Shown: piece by piece, positions 24,781 to 34,921 of the stretch
How positions within the stretch are numbered: position 1 is the stretch's first letter
Layout of the letters: each line of letters begins with the position of its first letter
Assembly: GCF_003236305.1 (NCBI RefSeq)
Contig: NZ_POTX01000001.1
Span: 58,619-122,618, forward strand
DNA length: 64,000 nucleotides
Reading direction: 5' to 3'
From: Micromonospora endophytica
GTDB taxonomy: Bacteria; Actinomycetota; Actinomycetes; Mycobacteriales; Micromonosporaceae
Notes under the pieces: model-generated
The model's database searches: none
What the model was told of the DNA's origin: nothing
What the model saw: the letters and a program-made list of their open reading frames with translations, nothing else
Program-made: the position numbers and the translations under genes

Positions 24781-25622
24781 CGCCGCGGGGAATGTCACCG
24801 CGCAGCGTGATGCGGTGCATGACCCGCCGATCGGATCCGTAGTCACGGTTGGCGTAGTGAGCGGTACTGCGGTTGTCCCAGAGCGCCACGTCCCCGGCTT
24901 GCCAGCGGTGCCGCACGATGTGCTCGGGCTTGGTGAGGTGGGCGTAGAGCAGGTCCAGGATGGCTCGGCTCTCGAAGTCCGAACACGCCGACGATGTGCG
25001 AGGTGAAACCCGGGTTCACGAAGATCCCGCGACGACCGGTCTCGGGATGGACCCGGACCACCGGGTGCTCGACCGGGTCCAGCCGGGACACCTGTCGGCC
25101 CTCCCACACGTTGCCGCCACGTTGCGCCAGGTAGTAGCCGAACTCGCGGGTGCCGTCGTGGATGGCGGTGAGTTGATCGACAAGCCGTCGTACCGGTTCG
25201 CTGAGCGACTCGTACGCCAGTTGTGCGTCGGCCCAGTTGGTGTCGCCGCCGGTCGGCGGAAGGACGACGGGGCGCAGGATCGAGCCGAGCGGCGGTCGCT
25301 TCATGAAGGTGACGTCGGTGTGCCATACGTCGGCGAAGCCGTTGTCGGTGCTGTCGAGGGCGTATATCTCGGGGTGAGCGTCATCGACGCCGCCGATCAC
25401 CGGGTGCGAGGCGGTCAGTTCGCCGAGCCGGCGGCCCAGGCGAACCTGGCCGTCGTCGTCGAGGCGCTGGCCGCGGAGGAAGAGCACCTTACGCTCGACC
25501 AGAGCGGCACGTAACGCGACGATCTCCTCGTCGGTGGCGGTGGCCAGATCCAGACCGTGGATCAGGGCGCCGAAGTGCGGTCCGAGCGGCTCGAGGTCGA
25601 GCTGCGTGGCGACCTTTGTCAT
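24731..25622 (-). pseudogene. TauD-type Fe(II)/2-oxoglutarate dioxygenase, frameshifted
   Basis: ATG 25622 overlaps the upstream ATPase stop (ATGA). The first ~210 residues match TauD/TfdA taurine dioxygenases, with the iron-binding VWHTDVTF (His101, Asp103) and IFVNPGFTSHIVGV. Near 24981-24987 the frame shifts. The expected continuation SDFESRAILDLLYAHL, then HRWQAGDVALWDNRSTAHYANRD and VMHRITLRGD, lies in another frame ending at 24731. That part carries the distal iron histidine and the oxoglutarate arginine. As given, translation stops at 24843 with a nonsense tail, so the enzyme would be dead. One extra base (GTGTTCGGAC for GTGTCGGAC) explains it: true mutation or sequencing error. Confidence 0.85.
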
Positions 25623-26389
25623 GCGGATGCTCCTTCGCTTCGGACGGCGTGTCCGATCTCGGCTCGCAGGGCGGCATAATCGGGCAGGCCCCGCAGGTCG
25701 TCCGGGGTGATGCCGGCGCGGGGTAGCGGGATGGGCAGGTCCAGGACGATCCGACCGGGGCGAGGGCTGAGCACCACGACCCTGCTGCCGAGGAAGACCG
25801 CCTCGTCCACGCTGTGCGTGACGAAGATCGAGGTACGCCCGGTCGCGGCGCTGACCGAGCGCAGGTCTTCCTGGAGGCGCTCGCGGGTGAGCGCGTCGAG
25901 CGCGGCGAATGGTTCGTCGAGCAGCAGTAGTGGGCGGTCGGCGGCGAGGGCGCGGGCGATCGCGACTCGCTGCTGTTGGCCGCCGGAGATCTGCCAGGTG
26001 CGGCGCTTCGCCACGTCGGGCAGCCCGACCCGCTGAAGTAACGCGTCGACGCCATCGGTGGACTGCCCGGCGTAACGCAGAGCCAGCTCGATGTTGCCGC
26101 CGACAGTTTTCCAGGGAAAGAGCCGGGGCTGCTGGAAGACCAGGCCCGCGCCGCGCCCTGGGATCGGTGGCACCCCGCCGGTCAGGACCGTGCCGGTGGT
26201 GGGCCGTTCGAAACCGGCGATCAGCCGCAGCAGTGTGCTCTTACCGCACCCGGACGCGCCGACCAGGACGAGGAACTCGCCCGGCGGCACCGCCAGGTTG
26301 AGGGGACCGAGGGCGACGGTGTCGCCGTACCTGTGCTCGACGTCGGTGACGGCGATCGCCGGGGTGCCACCGGACTCAGCCGAGGGCAT
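25619..26389 (-). CDS. ABC transporter ATP-binding protein, TauB/SsuB type
   Basis: ATG 26389 is chosen because GAAGGA lies seven bases upstream; the gene overlaps the end of the binding-protein gene by 14 bases. The 256-residue ATPase has Walker [10 protein letters not shown], signature [15 protein letters not shown] and Walker [13 protein letters not shown]. The DEPFAALD wording and [19 protein letters not shown] are typical of nitrate/sulfonate/taurine importers. It energises the permease encoded two genes upstream. Confidence 0.9.
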   Translation of the reverse strand: MPSAESGGTPAIAVTDVEHRYGDTVALGPLNLAVPPGEFLVLVGASGCGKSTLLRLIAGFERPTTGTVLTGGVPPIPGRGAGLVFQQPRLFPWKTVGGNIELALRYAGQSTDGVDALLQRVGLPDVAKRRTWQISGGQQQRVAIARALAADRPLLLLDEPFAALDALTRERLQEDLRSVSAATGRTSIFVTHSVDEAVFLGSRVVVLSPRPGRIVLDLPIPLPRAGITPDDLRGLPDYAALRAEIGHAVRSEGASA

Positions 26390-27398
26390 CGGGTAGTCCT
26401 TCGGTGTAGATGGCGGCCTGCACGGTTGCCAGGTCCGGTACGGCGTCGATCTTCTGCTGGTCCTTGAGGAACTGTGCCGCGCTGACCAGGTTTTCGGCGA
26501 GCTTGCCCTTGGCCACGGAGTTGCCGAGCCATTCGGCGCCGGCCAGATCCGCCGGTTTGAGGAAGACACCTTGCGAGAGCTGCTGCTGCGCTTCCTCGGG
26601 GCTGAGGTTGAGTTCGGCGCCGACCGACTTCGCTGCCGCCGCGGGGTTGTCGTGGATCAGGTTCAGGGCCTGGGACTGCGCTTTGCGCCAGGCGTCCACT
26701 GCCGCCGGGTGCGCCTGGATGAAGTCGGTGGCGACGACGCCGAGGTCCAGCGTGGGCTTGCCGTCGGCGGCGAGCTCGCGACTGGTGACCAGCACCGTAC
26801 CGGTCTTTCTGAGTTCGTCCAGCGACGGCAACCAGGAGTAGGCCGCGTCCAGGTCGCCTCGGGTCCAGGCGGCCAGGATGTCCTGGGGCTCCAGGTCGAC
26901 GATGGTGACCTCTGATTCCTTGATGCCGGCCCGATCCAACGCGGCCAGCAGGCTGTAGTGGGCGGTGGAGGCGAACGGGGTCCCGACCTTCTTGCCGCGC
27001 AGTCCGGCCACATCCGTGATCCCGGCGCCGTTGCGGGCCACCAGTGCCTCGTTGTCGCCGGCCACGTCGAGCACGAAGGCGACCTGATACGGAATGTTCA
27101 GTGGTGCGGAGAGTCCGCGGGCGACCGGACTCGACCCGATTGCCGCGATGTCGATGCTTCCGGCGACGAAGGCGGTGTTGATGCTCGCACCGGAGTCGAA
27201 CTTGGTCCAGGTGATCTGGTAGTCGGGTAGGGCATCCTCCAGCAGCCCTTGGTTCTTCACGATCAGGTCGCCGCTCGGGAATGCCTGGTAGGCGATCCGG
27301 ATGGTCTTGCGGGCCGGGTCGCCGCCGCTGGCGGCACCGTCTCCGCAGGCGGTCAGGAGCAGGGACACGGCTGCCAGCAGACTGACTGTCTTGCGCAT
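26376..27398 (-). CDS. ABC transporter substrate-binding lipoprotein, sulfonate/taurine type
   Basis: ATG 27398 follows AGGAG. The 340-residue product has a lipoprotein signal ([12 protein letters not shown]). The body resembles TauA/SsuA, with [46 protein letters not shown] and [19 protein letters not shown]. These proteins bind taurine, alkanesulfonates or related sulfur/nitrogen sources. The TauD-type gene at the operon end argues for taurine or another sulfonate. Confidence 0.88.
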   Translation of the reverse strand: MRKTVSLLAAVSLLLTACGDGAASGGDPARKTIRIAYQAFPSGDLIVKNQGLLEDALPDYQITWTKFDSGASINTAFVAGSIDIAAIGSSPVARGLSAPLNIPYQVAFVLDVAGDNEALVARNGAGITDVAGLRGKKVGTPFASTAHYSLLAALDRAGIKESEVTIVDLEPQDILAAWTRGDLDAAYSWLPSLDELRKTGTVLVTSRELAADGKPTLDLGVVATDFIQAHPAAVDAWRKAQSQALNLIHDNPAAAAKSVGAELNLSPEEAQQQLSQGVFLKPADLAGAEWLGNSVAKGKLAENLVSAAQFLKDQQKIDAVPDLATVQAAIYTEGLPDALG

Positions 27399-27409
27399 CT
27401 GGTGTTCTC

Positions 27410-28276
27410 CTAGATCTGGCCCCGCCACGGAATGAGCCGGTTCTCGGCGCTCCGTAGCAGGGCATCGATGATGAGGCCGGACAGGCCGATGGCGAAGAGG
27501 CCGAGGACGACGACGTCGGTCTGGGAGTAGCGCTGGGCGTCGCGGACCATGCCGCCGATGCCGGGCACGCCGTTGATCGTCTCCGCGGCGACCACCGAGG
27601 AGTACGCCACCCCGACCGCGATCCGGATTCCGGTGAAGATCTCCGGTAGCGCGTGGGGTAGCACCACGTCGCGGATCACCTGAGCACGACTGGCACCGAG
27701 CGCCCGGGCGGCCTCCACCAGACCGGTCGGTGCGGCGTAGACGGCTGCCGCGGTCGCGACCGCCACCGGCGGCATCGCGGCGATGGAGAGCAACCAGAGC
27801 TTCGGGGTCTCGTCGATGCCGAACCAGATGATGAAGAGGCTGAAGTAGGCGAGCGGGGGAAGGGCCCGGACGAAGGTGACGACCGGCTCGATCACCACCC
27901 GGATCCAACTGACGGTGCCCATCACGACGCCGAGGAGCACCCCACCGGCGACGCCGATCACGGACCCGATCAGGATGCGCCGCAGGCTGACGCCGAGGTG
28001 CTCGATGAGCAGGTGTCCGCTGTAGCCGCGGATGCCGTCGTGGGTGGTCGACGTCTGGACCAACTGGTGCCACACCGCGCCGGGGGAGGGGATGAAAGTC
28101 GGGTTTCTGGTGACCCGGGCGGCGACTTCCCAGAGCCCGTAGAGCACGACGAGGGCGAGTAGCCGGAGCAGGATCCGGCGGCGTCGTCCGCCACGGGGCG
28201 TCAGAGCCCCTCGGGTGACCGTCAACGCACCGGTCGAGGTTTCCGTGGCGGGTGGCACGGGGACTGTGGTGGTCAC
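27410..28276 (-). CDS. ABC transporter permease, TauC/SsuC type
   Basis: ATG 28276 opens a 288-residue protein with a Pro/Thr-rich cytoplasmic N-terminus and about six membrane helices. The EAA loop is in LVEAARALGASRAQVIRDVVLPHALPEIFTGIRIAVG. It is the first gene of the leftward operon permease, binding protein, ATPase, dioxygenase, a common sulfonate-uptake order. The binding-protein gene starts 12 bases after its stop. Confidence 0.9.
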   Translation of the reverse strand: MTTTVPVPPATETSTGALTVTRGALTPRGGRRRRILLRLLALVVLYGLWEVAARVTRNPTFIPSPGAVWHQLVQTSTTHDGIRGYSGHLLIEHLGVSLRRILIGSVIGVAGGVLLGVVMGTVSWIRVVIEPVVTFVRALPPLAYFSLFIIWFGIDETPKLWLLSIAAMPPVAVATAAAVYAAPTGLVEAARALGASRAQVIRDVVLPHALPEIFTGIRIAVGVAYSSVVAAETINGVPGIGGMVRDAQRYSQTDVVVLGLFAIGLSGLIIDALLRSAENRLIPWRGQI

Positions 28277-28284
28277 CCACTTTT

Positions 28285-28301
28285 CCTATAGCGACAGTAG
28301 G
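28285..28301. promoter_or_regulatory. Inverted repeat CCTA-N9-TAGG at the sulfonate operon promoter
   Basis: CCTATAGCGACAGTAGG carries short inverted arms (CCTA and TAGG) nine bases upstream of the permease start. It is placed where a sulfur-status regulator could act. The arms are only four bases long, so chance is a real alternative. Confidence 0.3.
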
Positions 28302-28554
28302 GAATAGGCAAGCGGAGATCAAAGGACGGGACGGTCGCGAGATCGTCGCACGAGGTTGTTTTTTGTTACGACTGGAGCAACCCGGCAACAGAAGCCTAAA
28401 GCAACGGCAACCATCGATCGGCTGCTTCGCCCTAGCTTTGGTGGCGCACCGAACACGGTGCACCACAAGGGTTTCCGCACATCACCATCCTCAAAGGATG
28501 AGAGTGCGGAGCGCGCCGGCCGCTGCCACGGTCGGCTCAGGAAGGAGCAACCAC

Positions 28555-29763
28555 GTGAGGCTCACCCACCTCGTCACCCGTCGCCGGCTCGGCACTCTGG
28601 GCACCGCGGCTCTCGCGGGTGCGCTACTCGCCACCGCCGGGGTCAACCCGGCGGCGGCGACGCCCACCGGCACCGTCCTTGGCGCCGACCTGTCGACCGC
28701 CGTCGCGGGCAGCTACATCGTCGTGCTCAAGGACGGGCAGCAGCTCACCCGCTCCCGTGCGGAGGGTCTCACCACCCGGCACAGCGGCCGGGTCGACCGG
28801 ATCTACGGGCGGACGGTCAACGGCTACTCGGCCACCCTCACCGAGCGGGCCGCCCGCCGGCTGGCCGCCGACCCGGCGGTCGCCTACGTCGAGCAGGACC
28901 AGCGGGTGCAGGCCCTGGCCACCCAGACCAACCCGCCGTCCTGGGGCCTTGACCGCATCGACCAGCGGAACCTGCCGCTGAACCAGTCGTTCACCTACGG
29001 TCCGAGCAACGGCGTGCGGATCTACGTGGTGGACACCGGGGTCCGGATCACCCACCAGGACTTCGGTGGCCGCGCGGTGCACGGCTACGACGCGGTCGAC
29101 AACGACTTCAACACCGACGACGGCAACGGGCACGGCACCTTCGTGGCCTCTGTCGCCGCAGGTAGCGCCTACGGGGTGGCCAAGAACGCCACAATCGTCG
29201 GGGTGCGGGTGCTCAACAACAGCGGCTCCGGCACCACGGCCGGAGTCATCGCCGGTGTCGACTGGGTGACCGCGAACGCCACCCGGCCGGCCGTGGCCAA
29301 CCTGAGCCTCGGCGGCGGCGCCAGCACCACCCTCGACGCCGCGGTCCGTCGCTCGATCAACGCGGGCATCACCTACACCATCGCCGCGGGCAACTCGGGC
29401 GTCCCGGCCACCGGAACCTCACCGGCCCGGGTCACCGAGGCGCTGACCGTCGGTGCCACCGACCGCACCGACACCCGTCCCACCTGGTCGAACTACGGCA
29501 CCGCACTGGACCTGTTCGCCCCGGGTGTGTCGATCACCGCCGCCTGGCGGACCAGCGACACCGCCACGTACACCGGCAGTGGCACCTCGTTCGCCGCCCC
29601 GCACGTGGCCGGCGCCGCCGCGATCTACCTGCGGAACAACCCCTCGGCGGCACCGGCGGCGGTGAACGCGGCGATCGTCGCCGCAGCGACCCCGAACGTG
29701 GTCATCAACCCCGGAGCCGGATCACCGAACCGCCTGCTCTACATCGGCACCTTCGGGAGCTGA
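28555..29763 (+). CDS. Secreted subtilisin-like serine protease (S8)
   Basis: GTG 28555 is used because GGAAGGAG lies six bases upstream. The 402-residue product has a signal peptide ([11 protein letters not shown], hydrophobic core, PAAATP). An inhibitor_I9 propeptide follows ([10 protein letters not shown] to [12 protein letters not shown]). The S8 proteinase-K-like domain has Asp in [14 protein letters not shown], His in [13 protein letters not shown] and Ser in [15 protein letters not shown]. It lacks a C-terminal extension. It is secreted and self-processed. A hairpin terminator follows. Confidence 0.93.
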   Translation: MRLTHLVTRRRLGTLGTAALAGALLATAGVNPAAATPTGTVLGADLSTAVAGSYIVVLKDGQQLTRSRAEGLTTRHSGRVDRIYGRTVNGYSATLTERAARRLAADPAVAYVEQDQRVQALATQTNPPSWGLDRIDQRNLPLNQSFTYGPSNGVRIYVVDTGVRITHQDFGGRAVHGYDAVDNDFNTDDGNGHGTFVASVAAGSAYGVAKNATIVGVRVLNNSGSGTTAGVIAGVDWVTANATRPAVANLSLGGGASTTLDAAVRRSINAGITYTIAAGNSGVPATGTSPARVTEALTVGATDRTDTRPTWSNYGTALDLFAPGVSITAAWRTSDTATYTGSGTSFAAPHVAGAAAIYLRNNPSAAPAAVNAAIVAAATPNVVINPGAGSPNRLLYIGTFGS

Positions 29764-29788
29764 TTCGCACGACGACCGGCAGCACGAG

Positions 29789-29818
29789 CGTCCGCGCCGA
29801 TAATCGGCGCGGACGTTT
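29789..29818 (+). terminator. Terminator after the subtilisin-like protease gene
   Basis: CGTCCGCGCCGA (29789-29800) pairs perfectly with 29804-29815 around a TAA loop, and TTT follows. It begins 25 bases after the protease stop codon. Confidence 0.8.
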
Positions 29819-30138
29819 CGCCTGCTCGGCTCACCGCCGAGGGTGTCATCGGTCGTGCATCAGCACCATCCGGCGGGCCCGACAGGGCACCACAATGGAC
29901 CGACGCGGGTGCCAGCGTGCGTCGTGGACGACGGTGATGCGCAGAGTCACTGGCGGTGAGGCCAGCAGGTGTGGCAACATCGGCTGCGGTCATGAGTGTC
30001 AGCGTCAAGGCCCCGGCCTGCTGGCCGGCAACCCTCGTGCGTCCGCGGTGGGGTGCCTCCGGGTGAGGACCAGGCCGCCGGCGACCGCCGGATAGGCAAG
30101 CGCGGACCCGTATGGGTCCACCGTCACGAAGGACCAGT
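29816..30138. other. Intergenic region before the cysteine-desulfurase-like gene
   Basis: No gene is supported in this stretch. It contains ATAGGCAAGCG (30092-30102), an 11-base string also found upstream of the sulfonate operon (28304-28314). A perfect six-base hairpin, GGACCC/GGGTCC (30104-30119), sits just before the ribosome-binding site of the next gene and could act as an operator or leader structure. Confidence 0.4.
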
Positions 30139-31389
30139 GTGCCCACGATCGCTCCCGTGGTGCTCGGCGCGGATCTGCCAGTCCGTCTTTCCGACGGCAC
30201 CACCGTCGCATACGCCAACCTCGACTACGCCGCTACCGCACCCTGCCTCGCTGCCGCCGCCGATGCGGTGAACGAACTCCTGCCCTGGTACGCCAGTGTG
30301 CACCGGGGCGCCGGCGCGGCGTCGCGTCGGTGCACACTGGCGTACGAGCAGTCCCGCCAGACCATCGCGGATTTCCTCGACACCCGGCCCGACGACCATG
30401 TGATCTTCACCCGGAACACTACCGACGCGATGAATCTGCTCGCCCGGGCACTGCCACCCCACGCCACCGTGGTGACCTGGGCGGGCGAGCACCACGCGAA
30501 CCTCCTGCCCTGGCCGCGGGTTCACTGCCTGCCGGTGCCCGCGGACCTGCCGGCGGTGGTGTCCGGGCTGACCCGGGCACTGGCCGACCTGGGCAGCGCA
30601 GGCCCCGTGCTGGTGGCGGTCACCGGCGCATCAAACGTCACCGGAGAGGTCTGGCCGATAGCCGAACTCGCCGAGGTCGCGCACCGGCACGGTGCGCGGA
30701 TCGCCGTCGATGCCGCCCAGTTGGCCCCGCACCGTCCGGTCTCGATGACCGCCGCCGGCATCGATTACCTGGCGCTCTCCGGGCACAAGCTGTACGCGCC
30801 GTTCGGCGCGGGAGTGCTGGCCGGCCGGGCCGACTGGCTCGACGACGCCGCCCCGTATCTCGCCGGCGGCGGGGCGACCAGGCACGTCGGTGACGAGGCG
30901 GCCGAGGTGCAATGGCAGTCTGGTCCCGCTCGGCATGAGGCCGGCACACCGAATCTGCTGGGCGCGGTTGCGCTCGCCGCCGCCTGCGCCACGCTCGCCA
31001 CCTCACCGGCGGTGCTGGCTCACCACGAACAGGATCTGCTGACGCGGTTGCGTGACGGGCTCGCCGCCCTGCCTCAGGTGGCGGAACTGCGAACGTTCGA
31101 CGTCGACCACGACCGGGTCGGCATCGTCAGCTTCGCGGTCGCCGACCAGCGAGCAGCGGACGTCGCCTACCGGCTCGCCGCTGACCACGGTATCGGCGTG
31201 CGTGACGGGTTGTTCTGCGCCCACCCGCTCGCCCGCACGTTGCTGGCCGACGCAGCCGAGCGGCTCGACCGCCCGACCGACAGGTATGCGGTCCGGGCCA
31301 GCATCGGCATCGGCACGACCGCCGAGCACATCGACCGGCTTCTGCGCGGGCTGCGGGAGATCGTGACGTCGCCGGCTCCGATGACGTGA
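30139..31389 (+). CDS. Class V aminotransferase, cysteine-desulfurase (SufS)-like
   Basis: GTG 30139 follows GAAGGA at five bases; ATG 30112 upstream lies inside a hairpin and has no ribosome-binding site. The 416-residue PLP enzyme shows NLDYAATAP at the N-terminus, the HHANLLPW histidine motif, the VDAAQLAPH aspartate and the PLP lysine in LSGHKLYAPFG. A cysteine in GVRDGLFCAHPLA occupies the place of the SufS catalytic cysteine. It may release sulfur from cysteine or a related compound, but other class V reactions are possible. It is not next to SUF genes. It is convergent with the GST-like gene. Confidence 0.82.
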   Translation: MPTIAPVVLGADLPVRLSDGTTVAYANLDYAATAPCLAAAADAVNELLPWYASVHRGAGAASRRCTLAYEQSRQTIADFLDTRPDDHVIFTRNTTDAMNLLARALPPHATVVTWAGEHHANLLPWPRVHCLPVPADLPAVVSGLTRALADLGSAGPVLVAVTGASNVTGEVWPIAELAEVAHRHGARIAVDAAQLAPHRPVSMTAAGIDYLALSGHKLYAPFGAGVLAGRADWLDDAAPYLAGGGATRHVGDEAAEVQWQSGPARHEAGTPNLLGAVALAAACATLATSPAVLAHHEQDLLTRLRDGLAALPQVAELRTFDVDHDRVGIVSFAVADQRAADVAYRLAADHGIGVRDGLFCAHPLARTLLADAAERLDRPTDRYAVRASIGIGTTAEHIDRLLRGLREIVTSPAPMT

Positions 31390-31415
31390 CGCCCAGGCGA
31401 GCAAGCGCTACCCGG

Positions 31416-32303
31416 TCACGCGGCCGTGAGTCGGTCCCGGTCATGCGGCTGCGACCAGTCCAGGTCCACCGGATCCACGACGATCCGCTCGGGCCCGTGC
31501 GCTCGGATGGCGGACCGGTCACGGCGGTAGCTGTCGAAGTCCGTGGTGTCCCGGAATGCGGGCAGTTGGTAGAGGTCACGGGCGTAGGCCCACAGATTCG
31601 GAAAGCCGGTCAGTCCCCGTTCACTGATCTTGCCGAGCGGATTGTCGAGCAGGTCGAACCGGACGAGCGTGGGCCACAGGCAGACGTCCGCCCCGGTGAT
31701 CGAGTCTCCGAAGAGGAATCTGCGGTCGGTGAGCCGCTCGTCCAACCGGTCAAGGACGCCGATGACCCTACGGCGGGCTGCCTCGTACCCGGGCTGGGTG
31801 GTGGTCTGCGCCACCGTGTACGCGCAGCCGCTGAGGTTGGTTTCGAGCAGAGCAGTGAGCCGGGCGACGTCAGTTCGCAGTTGCTGGGGATACAGCTCGA
31901 CTGCCGGATCTCCCCAGGCGTCGAACGCAGTGGCGAGGTCGTATCCGATGCTCGCGTCGTCGTTGCTGACGATCTGGTGAGTCTCGCGGTCCCAGAGGAC
32001 GGGCACCGGATACGGCCCGGGGTAGCCGGGCACGGTGGCCTCGTACGCCTCCGCCAGGTGGGTGAAGCCGTTCACCGGGTCAAGGCCGCGGCGTTCCCGG
32101 AAGACCCAGCCGCGGGCGTCACGTTCGTCGTCGACGTACGACAGCGACACGACATCGTGCAGGCCCTTGAGCGACCGAATGATGGCCGTCCGCTGCGCCC
32201 AGGGGCACGACCAGGACAGGTACAGGTGGTATCGCTCGGGATCGGCACGTAGGCCGCTGGCACCGTCGGCGGTGACGCTTCGTTGTTTCAGGTCGATGGT
32301 CAC
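31416..32303 (-). CDS. Glutathionyl-hydroquinone-reductase-like protein (GST family)
   Basis: ATG 32303 gives 295 residues. The active-site motif YLSWSCPWAQR near residue 32 is that of Xi-class glutathione transferases (YqjG/PcpF/ECM4). A GST C-terminal domain contains DRRFLFGDSITGADVCLWPTLVRFD. These enzymes reduce thiol-hydroquinone conjugates. Actinomycetes normally use mycothiol, so the thiol partner is uncertain. The gene is the last of the minus-strand peptide-transporter operon (its start overlaps the ATPase stop by four bases). It lies near a quinone-type polyketide cluster, so a role in quinone detoxification is plausible. Confidence 0.82.
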   Translation of the reverse strand: MTIDLKQRSVTADGASGLRADPERYHLYLSWSCPWAQRTAIIRSLKGLHDVVSLSYVDDERDARGWVFRERRGLDPVNGFTHLAEAYEATVPGYPGPYPVPVLWDRETHQIVSNDDASIGYDLATAFDAWGDPAVELYPQQLRTDVARLTALLETNLSGCAYTVAQTTTQPGYEAARRRVIGVLDRLDERLTDRRFLFGDSITGADVCLWPTLVRFDLLDNPLGKISERGLTGFPNLWAYARDLYQLPAFRDTTDFDSYRRDRSAIRAHGPERIVVDPVDLDWSQPHDRDRLTAA

Positions 32304-34003
32304 GATGTCGCCTCCTGGGGGAACTCGGCGTGACTGCCGCCGATGCCGGCGCCGGCCGGCACCCGGATCGTGGGGATCGCGGCCAGCAGCTCTCTGGTGT
32401 ACTCGGCACGTGGTGCGGTGAAGACCTGCCCCACCTCACCGCTCTCCACGACCCGGCCGTCGTTGAGCACCACGACCTCATCACTCATGTGATAGATGAC
32501 GCCCAGATGATGCGAGATGAACAGATATGCCAGTCCGGTCTCCCGCTGAAGGCGAACGAGCAGATCCAGCACCTGCGCCTGTACCGAGACGTCCAGGCTG
32601 GACACGGGTTCGTCGCAGACCAACACCCGGGGTCCGGGAGCCAGCGCACGGGCGATCGCGAGGCGCTGGCGCTGGCCGCCGGAGAGGCGAGCGGGCCGGC
32701 GGTGCAACATGGTCTCGTCCAGGCCGACCTGCTCCAGCAGCTCCACCGCCCGGGCCCGGCGCTGGGCCCGGGGGACACCACCCACCAGCAGTGCCTCGTC
32801 GAGAATCTGTCGAACGTCGAAACGGGGATCGAACGAGCTCAACGGATCCTGGTGCACCACCTGGATGTGCCGGCGTACCTCGCGGCGTCGGCGGCCGGAC
32901 ATCCGGCTCCAGGCGACGCCGTCGACAAGCGCTTCGCCGTGGTCCGGCGTCAGCAATCCGAGCACCAGCCGTCCGATTGTGGTTTTGCCCGAGCCGGACT
33001 CACCCACCAGGCCCAGGGTCTGTCCTGCCCGTAACTGGAACGACACGTCATTCACGGCAATGCGGGTGCCATACCGCTTCACCAGCCCGCGGGCCTCGAT
33101 CACCACCTCGCCCGGACCGGGGGTCGACGGTGCCGGAACCGGATCTGCCTGCGCCGACCCGGTCGGCAGCGAGAGCCACTTGCCCTTGCTCTGCGCCCCG
33201 GGTATCGCGGCCAGCAACGCCCGGGTGTAGGGGTGCGACGGTGCTTCCAGCACCTGTGCGACGGGGCCGTCCTCGACGAAGACGCCATCCTTCATCACCA
33301 GCACCCGATCGGCCAGCGTTGCCACCACTGCCAGATCGTGGCTGATCAGCAACAACGCCGTCCCCTCGCGGCGCCGCTCAGCCAGCAACCGCAGGATCTG
33401 CGCCTGGACGCTGACGTCCAACGCGGTGGTGGGCTCGTCGGCGACGAGCAGGTCGGGGTCGCAGGCGATGGCGGACGCGATCAACGCCCGCTGGCGCAGC
33501 CCGCCGGAGAGCTCGTGCGGAAACTGCGCAGCACGTGCCTGGGGCTCCGGAACGCCGACCGCACGCAGCAGCTCGATCACCCGCGCCGGAACGCGGTCCC
33601 GGGCGAGGACACCGTGCAGCCGGAGCGGCTCGGCTATCTCGGCCCCTACCCGGCGCAGCGGGTCCAGCGAGACGAGGGCGTCCTGCAGCACGTAGCCGAG
33701 GCGGGCACGCACGGCCCGCCACTGCTTCTCCCGCAGCGTGAGCGCGTCACGGCCATTGATCCGTAGCGTCGTGGCATCCACCGTGGCCCCGCTGCCGGGG
33801 AGCCCGAACAGGGTACGAGCGGTGACGCTCTTACCCGATCCGGACTCACCGACGATGGCCACGCACTCGCCGGATCGTACGGTGAAGGAGACCCCTCGAA
33901 CCGCCCGGATCGCGCCGAACGTCACGGTCAGATTCTCCACCTCGATGATCGGACGGTTGTCGGGAAGACCCGGCCCGGCACCGCCCCCGTCGGACACTGC
34001 CAT
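32300..34003 (-). CDS. Oligopeptide-type ABC transporter, two fused ATP-binding domains (DppD-DppF)
   Basis: ATG 34003 shares one base with the permease stop (TGATG). The 567-residue protein has two complete ATPase domains. The first has GESGSGKSVTA, LSGGLRQRALIASAI and VADEPTTALD. The second has GESGSGKTTIG, LSGGQRQRLAIARAL and VCDEPVSSLD. Each is followed by the C-terminal helix of the oligopeptide/dipeptide group (HPYTRALLAAIPG and AEYTRELLAAIP). It energises the DppB/DppC-like permeases upstream in the operon. Confidence 0.92.
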   Translation of the reverse strand: MAVSDGGGAGPGLPDNRPIIEVENLTVTFGAIRAVRGVSFTVRSGECVAIVGESGSGKSVTARTLFGLPGSGATVDATTLRINGRDALTLREKQWRAVRARLGYVLQDALVSLDPLRRVGAEIAEPLRLHGVLARDRVPARVIELLRAVGVPEPQARAAQFPHELSGGLRQRALIASAIACDPDLLVADEPTTALDVSVQAQILRLLAERRREGTALLLISHDLAVVATLADRVLVMKDGVFVEDGPVAQVLEAPSHPYTRALLAAIPGAQSKGKWLSLPTGSAQADPVPAPSTPGPGEVVIEARGLVKRYGTRIAVNDVSFQLRAGQTLGLVGESGSGKTTIGRLVLGLLTPDHGEALVDGVAWSRMSGRRRREVRRHIQVVHQDPLSSFDPRFDVRQILDEALLVGGVPRAQRRARAVELLEQVGLDETMLHRRPARLSGGQRQRLAIARALAPGPRVLVCDEPVSSLDVSVQAQVLDLLVRLQRETGLAYLFISHHLGVIYHMSDEVVVLNDGRVVESGEVGQVFTAPRAEYTRELLAAIPTIRVPAGAGIGGSHAEFPQEATS

Positions 34004-34875
34004 CAGTTGCCTCCCTCGGGGCCGTCGAGCCCCTCCAACCGCCGTTGTAGCGCGCCACCGACCACCGTGATGGCGAGCACGGTGAACGTGATCGCCAGGC
34101 CCGGGAAGACCGCCGTCCACCAGGCCACCGAGAAGTAGTCACGCCCGGCCGCCAACATCGCGCCCCACTCCGGGGCGGGCGGACGCGCGCCCAGACCCAG
34201 GAAGCTCAGCGACGCTGCGGCCACCAGTGCGGTCCCGACCTCTATGGTGGCCAGGACCAGCAACGGGACGAACGCGTTCGGCACGATGTGGGCCAGCACC
34301 ACCCGTGCCCGGCGCAGACCCAGCGCGGTGGCCGCCTGCACGTACTCGGAGCGGCGGATCACCATGGTCTGCACGCGGACCAGCCGGGCGTACCCCGGTG
34401 CGATGTAGATGGCGATCGCGTAGATCGAGTTGAGCGCGCCCGGCCCGGCGAGGGTGAGGACGAGCATTGCCAGCAGCAGGTTGGGCAGGGACATCGTGAC
34501 GTCCACCAACCGCATGATGATCTCGTCCGCGATGCGGCCGCCCAGCCCGGCGATCAACCCGAGCAGGGTGCCGACGGTGACCGCCAGGGCCACCGCGCCG
34601 AGCCCGGCCAGCAAGGAGTGCCGAGCGCCGTACACGACCCGGGTGAAGACGTCGCGGCCGTTGGCGTCCGTGCCGAAGGGGTGCGTGAGGCTGGGCGGTT
34701 GCAGCGTCGCGAGCGGATCTGCCTCGTAGGGCAGGCCGTCCGTGAACAGACCGGGCACGATCGCCGCGAGCACGATCATCGACAGCACGACTGCGGCAAT
34801 CACCTGCCCCGGGCGCTGTCGAAGCAGCGCCGACCTCGCGACCTGGTGTCGCAGCAGGCTTGTGGGTTGCGTCAT
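34003..34875 (-). CDS. ABC transporter permease, DppC/OppC type
   Basis: The 290-residue product has an OppC-type N-terminal domain with HPFGTDANGRDVFTRVVYGAR, six membrane helices and the EAA loop EYVQAATALGLRRARVVLAHIVPNA. Start ATG 34875 has only a weak upstream ribosome-binding match (GACGG). The gene is 46 bases downstream of the DppB-like gene and overlaps the ATPase gene by one base. Confidence 0.9.
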   Translation of the reverse strand: MTQPTSLLRHQVARSALLRQRPGQVIAAVVLSMIVLAAIVPGLFTDGLPYEADPLATLQPPSLTHPFGTDANGRDVFTRVVYGARHSLLAGLGAVALAVTVGTLLGLIAGLGGRIADEIIMRLVDVTMSLPNLLLAMLVLTLAGPGALNSIYAIAIYIAPGYARLVRVQTMVIRRSEYVQAATALGLRRARVVLAHIVPNAFVPLLVLATIEVGTALVAAASLSFLGLGARPPAPEWGAMLAAGRDYFSVAWWTAVFPGLAITFTVLAITVVGGALQRRLEGLDGPEGGN

Positions 34876-34921
34876 GTCGACCGTCGCAATCGCCCGCTGC
34901 CAGCAGGGACTGGCCGAACCC

